From Begonia masoniana (taxonomy: Eukaryota; Streptophyta; Magnoliopsida; Cucurbitales; Begoniaceae), in assembly GCA_022432975.1 (NCBI GenBank), contig CM039515.1, positions 15,068,583 through 15,132,582 on the forward strand: a stretch of DNA of 64,000 nt, written 5' to 3'. Of the stretch, positions 58,571 through 64,000 are shown in pieces. Within the stretch, counting starts at the first letter, position 1. Every line of letters starts with the position of its first letter. The translations under genes and the position numbers were made by a program. Below the pieces are notes generated by a model, which worked only from the letters and a program-made list of their open reading frames with translations, did not search any database and was not told the DNA's origin.

Positions 58571-59171
58571 TGTGATCCAAGTTCAACCAAAGTCAAAGCC
58601 CTAATCAGGATCCAATTGAAGATACGCGGGCCCAATGACCAAGAGCAAGAAGCCAAGATTATTGGAAGATCTTTTGAAGAAAGGGAGTTGCACTGCACAT
58701 GCACAAGTAATAATTAAAAGAAGAACATGCGCCCAGCACATGCGTTACGAGGAATTAAAAGTCCATGCAAAGCAACAAATCTCGTACGAAAAGATCTTAT
58801 CCAGCTTGAATCTATTCAAATTACGTCAAATGGAGTTTAAACAATGAATTAGATCGATCAAGCCATTATCCTTATCTCACACGATTTTTTAGTTTTTTCT
58901 TTTATTTTCGTTTTTTTTTAATTATTTAATTAAATTTTTAATGTGTAACCTATTTAATGGCAAACTCTTTGTTTAAGGGGAATTCGGTTTTATCTTTATT
59001 GTGAGAGCAATTTCCTTAGTTTTTCTTGAAGAAACTCCGAACTTATCAAGGTCTCCTGTGGCGTTCAAATCTGACTTTCTCAACGAACAGGCATATTCGT
59101 TTGTTGCGTCCTCCGTATTTCCAAGTTCGGATCTGTATAGATTTCGGGTCCAAGGATTTCCTATAAAAACA
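58571..59171 (+). repeat. 3' LTR of gypsy element E, 601 bp
   Basis: Starts TGTGATCC after the polypurine tract and ends AAAAACA at 59171, where the interrupted RNase H gene of another element resumes (minus strand). The target duplicate on this side should be TTTCC (59172-59176); its partner is hidden by the gap. Confidence 0.75.
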
Positions 59172-60040
59172 TTTCCATCTATGATCAAAAACACAACCAA
59201 GTCCAACTTTGGATGCATCACAATATGCTGAACTTACCATTAACGACAGGAAGGGTCAGAATTGGAGCATTAGTTAGTTTCTGCTTCAAGGTCTGGAAAC
59301 TGGATTCACATTTATTAGTCCTATTATACTTCACATTTTTCCTTGTTAACATAGTAAGGGGTGTGACAATCTTTGAAAATCCCTCGATGAATTTTCTATA
59401 ATATCCTGCTAATCCAAGAAAACTCCTGATATCCGTAGCATTTTTCGGTTGGGGCCATTCCTTAACTGCTTGAACCTTGGCTGGATCAACAGATATCCCA
59501 TCTCCAGAGATCACATGACCAAGAAAGTGAACTCTGTCCAACCAAAACTCACACTTAGAAAATTTGGCATAAAGTTGGTGCTGCCTCAGCAATCCTAACA
59601 CCAAGTTTAGGTGTCCTGCATGCTCCTCAGTTTTAGAACAGATTAGAATGTCATCTATGAATACAATGACAAACTTGTCCAAATACTCGTGAAACACCCT
59701 ATTCATAAGATCCATGAAGGCTGCTGGCGCATTTGTCAAACCAAAAGACATAACCAAAAACTCATAATGTCCATACCTTGTGCGAAAGGCAGTCTTTGGG
59801 ATATCTTCAGATTTAACCTTCAACTGGTAATAACCGGACCTAAGGTCAATTTTAGAGAAAACTCTTGCACCCTTAAGCTGATCAAATAAATCATCAATCC
59901 TCGGTAGTGGATACTTGTTCTTGACAGTTAGCTTATTCAATTCTCTATAGTCTATGCACATACGCATTGATCCATCTTTCTTTTTGACAAAAAGGACAGG
60001 TGCACCCCATGGTGAAAAGCTAAGGCGTATGAACCCCTTC
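59172..60040 (-). pseudogene. Gypsy RT and start of RNase H (Tekay-like), cut at both ends by LTRs
   Basis: RT from [24 protein letters not shown] through [64 protein letters not shown] and the catalytic [12 protein letters not shown] to [16 protein letters not shown], then YCDASK.GLGCV of RNase H with a frame slip near 59195. The left end is cut by LTR E at 59171; the right end by LTR F at 60041, in the middle of the RT N-terminus. The RT is clearly of another clade than elements A and D. Confidence 0.9.
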
Positions 60041-61529
60041 TGTAACACCCAAAAACTTCAACCAGGTGACTTCCTAACTGAATTAACGGCCATGATTATT
60101 CAATCTTCACGGTTTAGAATTTTATGCCAAGCTTAAGTAATTACATGTGGTTTTAAACTAGGTTGAGTGGCAAAGTTGTAATAATGGAGGTTTGAGACCG
60201 GTATTTAAAGAAAATGGAAAGGGTTCAAACTTCATTTAATCCCCTATAGCCGACACCTTCTACTCTCGGCGATTTCTTCTCTCCCGAGCTCTCGCTCTCT
60301 GTCAGCTGGAAATCCCTCTTTCGACGATCGGTTTCCTTGCTGCTTCTCGGCTACTTTGTGCTCGAGGTACGAGTTTGGCAATGTAGCTATCTTTTAGTCG
60401 TTAAGCTCTGTTTTCTACTATGTGTTAAAGTTCTGGGTTCTTCATTGGCCGAGTATTAGTAAGGGTATTTTAAAATCTAAAAGTGGTAATGTCATTCCGT
60501 ATCGATTTTGGACATTAAACAACCAACCCTGAGTTATCGCTAATCGAATCTGTCTGTTTTGGGTTTTGGATTTCAAACTGCACAGAGAACTACTAAGGAT
60601 TCGGGAGTGACTATAGCTATTAGATCCTAGGATGACTTGTGATTAGAACTAATAGGATTTTGTTTTAACTACTGCAATGTAAATGTTTTAGGTGAAGAAG
60701 TTTGGAGAGAAAGGAGCTCAAATTGCTAAGGAGACCAGGTAAGTGAATGTTCAGGTTCCTCGGTCATTAGGACCCTACATCAAAGGATGTTAGGTAGAAA
60801 CTCATACGATGATTAGTAGTTCCCTTATGTTACTGTCTAGTATTTATGTTGATGATTAGTTCAATGGTAAGGTTTTATGTTGGATAGTGCTCTGTCTGTA
60901 GCTTGATGATTTAGGAATTTCCATGTACATGCATCATGACTATTTTATGCATATGAAAATGTTTTAAGGGCATGTTTTCCTCATGAATAAAGTAAGAAGA
61001 TAAAACTGATGCAACGTGGACTAAGTGAGGGTTGGGGGCGGTTCGGCGTATGTCACAGTCCAAAAGAGGGACATATGAATACGACCCGCAGTAGGGACCA
61101 AGATCAAACTCACTGTCGAACCCCCTTTACCGGCACAAATCCTCTCTTAATCCACACAACTTAAATGAAGAATATGATCAATGATTATGAATGAAGAATA
61201 TGATTAATGATTATGAATGATAAATACGATCCATGATTATGAATGATAAATACGATCCATGATTATGAATGATAAATACGATCCATGACTATGAATGATG
61301 ATTACGAGCAAAGATATGAACGAAAAAAAGAAAAAGAGACTTATGAGTATGTGATTTCCCGAGTTTTACATTCATGCATCCATGTTAGTGTTGCATTCCT
61401 TGCTAAGCATTAGGCTTATAATTAAACTTAATGATGTAGGTGAAGAGCTAACAGGTTAGGATTTCCAGTCCAGAGATGATGTTTAAAGCTGGTTGCTGGA
61501 GGATGCTCAGTATGATAGTGCAAGGCTGG
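60041..61529 (+). repeat. LTR F, long-LTR gypsy, 5' part
   Basis: Begins TGTAACACCC exactly where the RT gene breaks. Like the level-1 and level-2 LTRs it has, in sense direction, a CT-rich leader-like zone (60240-60350), GAGGTA donor-like sites, and an array of about 26-bp units (GATTATGAATGATAAATACG..) at 61170-61300. No matching 3' edge follows; it stops where LTR G begins. Confidence 0.75.
61170..61300. repeat. 26-bp tandem array in LTR F
   Basis: About five copies of GATTATGAATGATAAATACG plus six bases. Confidence 0.92.
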
Positions 61530-62544
61530 TGTAACGCCCCGAGTTATCTGAACCCTGTTCGTCACACAATGCCTGTACATGACTAAAAATTTCAACCGTA
61601 TTTTTTTTAAAACTTGCAGCGGAAATCATTTAAGCAAAAATAGAATTAGACAAAGCCATAAAAACAATGTTAACATAATCGTTGGAAATATTGAGAAGTA
61701 ATCGGCCAATAGGAAATAGAAGTTTAAATTGAAATACTTGAGGTGTCACAGAGGTCAAACGGATCTGCCGATTAATAAAGTCAACGGAAGAAGCAGAAAC
61801 AGAAAATAGAAGGCTTCTGCCGATGACGTCAGCCAAATGAAAAACAAATGACATCTCTCGGTAGACTGTATCTACCGGTGACTAAACGACAAAATACACT
61901 CTACATCTTCCGATGACATCAGCCAGATGATTTCCTTCATCCGATCGACTTTGTTCTACATTCACCGGTGACTAAACGACAAAATACACTCTACATCTTC
62001 CGATGACGTCAGCCGATGACGTCATCAGATGATGTTTTCAGTAAAGCCATCAGATGATGTCTTCAGTAAAAGCCATCGTAAGATGTCTTTAGGAAAAACC
62101 ATCGGATGATGCCTTAGTAAAAGATATCGGTGGATGTGTATAATAAGTTTTGTCGTTTAGTGATCGTTGGATGTCGTGTATTAGACCTATCGGAAGATGT
62201 AGTAGAAGTGTGTTCATTTAGTGATCGGTAGATGTAGGAAGTAATTCGTCATTTAGTGACCGGATGATGTGCTCTGTTTTGGTTGTGATTAGAAGACTTC
62301 TTTTTGTCGTTTAGTGACCGGACAACGTGATCAGTTTTTTTTCTCTCTCTTTCAACCAACTGCCTTGAATATTTTAATTTTTAATAAAGATTGTTTTTAT
62401 ATGATGATTTTTTCGCTGCAAGTTTTAACGTTTTAAGAGTCAAAATCTTGACCATTGAATGAAATTTTAAATTTTTCTCAAAAGTCATAGTTCGGTTCAG
62501 TAGTATGTGTAACAAACTGGGTTTGGAAAACTCGGGGCGTTACA
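61530..62544. repeat. LTR-derived inverted repeat G, 1015 bp
   Basis: Ends are exact inverse copies (TGTAACGCCCCGAGTT at 61530 and its complement ending at 62544). Further inward AAAACTTGCAGCGG (61611) faces CGCTGCAAGTTTT (62413), and GGTGACTAAACGACAAAAT/CTACATCTTCCGATG blocks (61875-62000) face TTTTGTCGTTTAGTGATCG/CATCGGAAGATGTAG-like blocks (62150-62300). It thus reads as two copies of the same LTR half joined in opposite directions. Flanks GCTGG and CGGTA do not match, so it is not a simple solo LTR. Confidence 0.7.
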
Positions 62545-63247
62545 CGGTAAGTTGCTGGTCACTGCCCTTGTTGCTTTGAATGGGCCACTTCAAGCGGAGT
62601 ATTTGGGCGTTGACCCAGCACGAGCTCAGCTGGGCTCATTTCGGCTGACAACAACCGGTGTATGTTGTAGCAAAATTGCATAACATCCAGCAAATCCGCC
62701 CAATTTCGCTGGCTCGCCGTAACATAATGTCTCAAATATTCCTCCACAAGTGCGTTGATATGTTTGGTCTGGCCATCCGTCTGTGGGTTGTTAGCCGTTG
62801 AGAACTTCAACTCCGTACCCATCATGTTGAACAAGGTTGTCTAGAACTTGCTTGTGAATCGAGCGTCCCTGTCGCTCACAATATCATTAGGCATACCGAA
62901 ATATTTTACCACGTTTCTGAACAGTAGGTTGGCAACAACGTCTACCGAACAAGCATGCGGCGCAGCCATGAAGACTGCATACTTGGAAAATCTATCGACC
63001 ACCACAAAGATCGAGCGCATACCATACACCAATGGAAATCCCGTGATGAAGTCCATAGAAATGGACTCCCAAGGTCTCTCGGGAGTAGGAAGAGGTTGTA
63101 ACAATCCAGCTGCTTTCTTCCTTTCTGTTTTATCTTGCTGACAAATCATGCATGTGCGCACATGCATCTCAACATCCTTGACCATCCTCGGCCACACATA
63201 GGTGTTGTTGAGCAATGCCATCATTCTTTCCGATGACCCGCCCATTG
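62545..63247 (-). pseudogene. Gypsy (chromovirus-type) integrase fragment
   Basis: Integrase zinc finger remnant (MHVRTCMICQQDK), core [33 protein letters not shown] and TANNPQTDGQT..INALVEEYLRHY. A stop or frame slip near 62830 splits it, and a TGA at about 62560 stands where Cys would be expected before PATYR. Clade differs from A and D. It is truncated by LTR G on the left and LTR H on the right. On this strand it would precede the RT fragment at 60 kb, so the two are not parts of one collinear copy. Confidence 0.88.
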
Positions 63248-64000
63248 TGTAACGCCCAAATTTAAAAATCTCCAAATTTGAAACTTAATTTTTAAAACCC
63301 TAAAATTTTTCCCAAATTGATTTGAAATCGAGCGTTAAATCATAATTAAAATATTATTTAAAAACTTTAATTTCGCGAAAACTTTGTAATAAATTTGTCA
63401 AAATCTTGAAACCATCGCACAATTAAAACAATTTATGAAACTTTATTTAATAATAAAATTCAACATAATTATTCAAAGTCTTAAATTAAAATAAAACATT
63501 AAATATCGTTTGAAAATTTAAAGCATACTAATTTAAATCATTTTCCTCGAAATCAACAATATATTCTTCATCTGTATGCTCGCTTGTCACTGGAGGGTTC
63601 TCAATTGCAACTAGTTATTCCTCAGTTAAAAATTCACCTACATTACAAGTTAAAAACTATGAGAAATCTCAGTAAGTTAACATACTTGCAAGTTGCAAAA
63701 CTTTTACTTTTATTTTTACCAAATCCTGTTAACAGTTGCATAATGGTTGAAAAATTTAATATTCTTTTAAGACTTAGCCATCTCATTGTCGTTCAGTCTT
63801 CGTCATCTTTTACTTTTAACGTTCAAGCTCACCATCTCACTGTCGTTCAGGCTTTTGCTATCACGTAGCAATTCCATCATTTTCATACACATGTAAATGT
63901 CCTACCCGTTTTATCTTTTAAATAATTCTATGTCGATATTCTAATATGTGTGTTCAACTATCGAAAAACATGTGATAAAGTAAAAAAGTAATAAGGAAAG
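63248..64000 (-). repeat. LTR H, runs off the window
   Basis: Begins TGTAACGCCC at 63248, immediately interrupting the integrase fragment. Orientation inferred from resemblance to the minus-strand LTRs at 11593 and 32236: A/T-rich first 250 bp, then a TCTCAGTAA block (63666), then short repeats with CTCA(T/C)TGTCGTTCAG (about 63780 and 63836). Target site on this side would be CATTG (63243-63247). Confidence 0.65.

Noticed and set aside
61860..62320. Hammerhead-type retrozyme
   Set aside because: GATGA-like words recur, but I could not place the conserved CUGAUGA and GAAA boxes around three stems.
61530..62544. Ordinary solo LTR with target duplication
   Set aside because: Flanking five-mers do not match and the two halves are inverse copies, so a simple insertion does not explain it.
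1..64000. tRNA, rRNA or snoRNA genes
   Set aside because: I looked for cloverleaf arms and conserved boxes but found only tRNA-Met-complementary primer sites; a covariance-model search would be needed to exclude small RNAs.

Overview
The window is plant nuclear DNA, most likely from a eudicot. It holds spliced genes with GT-AG introns and plant-specific families (a DUF1191 membrane protein, an AXY9-like wall acetylation protein), embedded in Ty3/gypsy and Ty1/copia LTR retrotransposons primed by initiator tRNA-Met. I do not assign a plant family. One 100-base run of N (58279-58378) marks a scaffold gap.

Layout. 1-16.3 kb is retrotransposon-derived: a decayed gypsy element on the minus strand (A, 1-7261), a chimeric second element sharing A's LTR (7262 to about 14034), a nested 2.3-kb solo LTR (11593-13895), and a foldback-rich DNA-transposon-like block (14352-16320). 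16.9-27.2 kb is genic: cytosolic glutamyl-tRNA synthetase (minus, six coding exons), a MULE-derived PB1/zinc-knuckle protein without a transposase core (plus), and a DUF1191 protein (minus). 27870-43887 is one long LTR opened by nested insertions, each bounded by its own target-site duplication: solo LTR (ACTGT) > solo LTR (GTAAG) > inverted solo LTR (AGGTG) > nearly intact Ty1/copia element with indistinguishable LTRs (TTTAT). A separate hAT-type element (GCAGGTGC) lies in the outermost LTR and carries what looks like a captured promoter and first exon. 44.2-45.3 kb is a MITE inside a MITE. 45.8-51.3 kb is genic again: exosome subunit RRP41 (minus, 11 exons, 241 aa) and an AXY9-like protein (minus). 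53.2-64 kb is a mosaic of truncated elements: a copia 3' end with an extra 3' ORF, gypsy pol pieces on both strands, the gap, and at least four LTRs, one of them (61530-62544) built as two inverted halves.

The host genes are unrelated housekeeping or cell-surface genes with no shared pathway. The notable biology is in the repeats: resolved nesting, shared-LTR chimeras, TGA-only nonsense and transition-only decay consistent with cytosine methylation, a recurring private tandem array inside each long LTR, large hairpins that could seed small RNAs, and a MULE DNA-binding half that outlived its catalytic domain. Several junctions (9.1-10.3 kb duplication, N gap) may be assembly effects.
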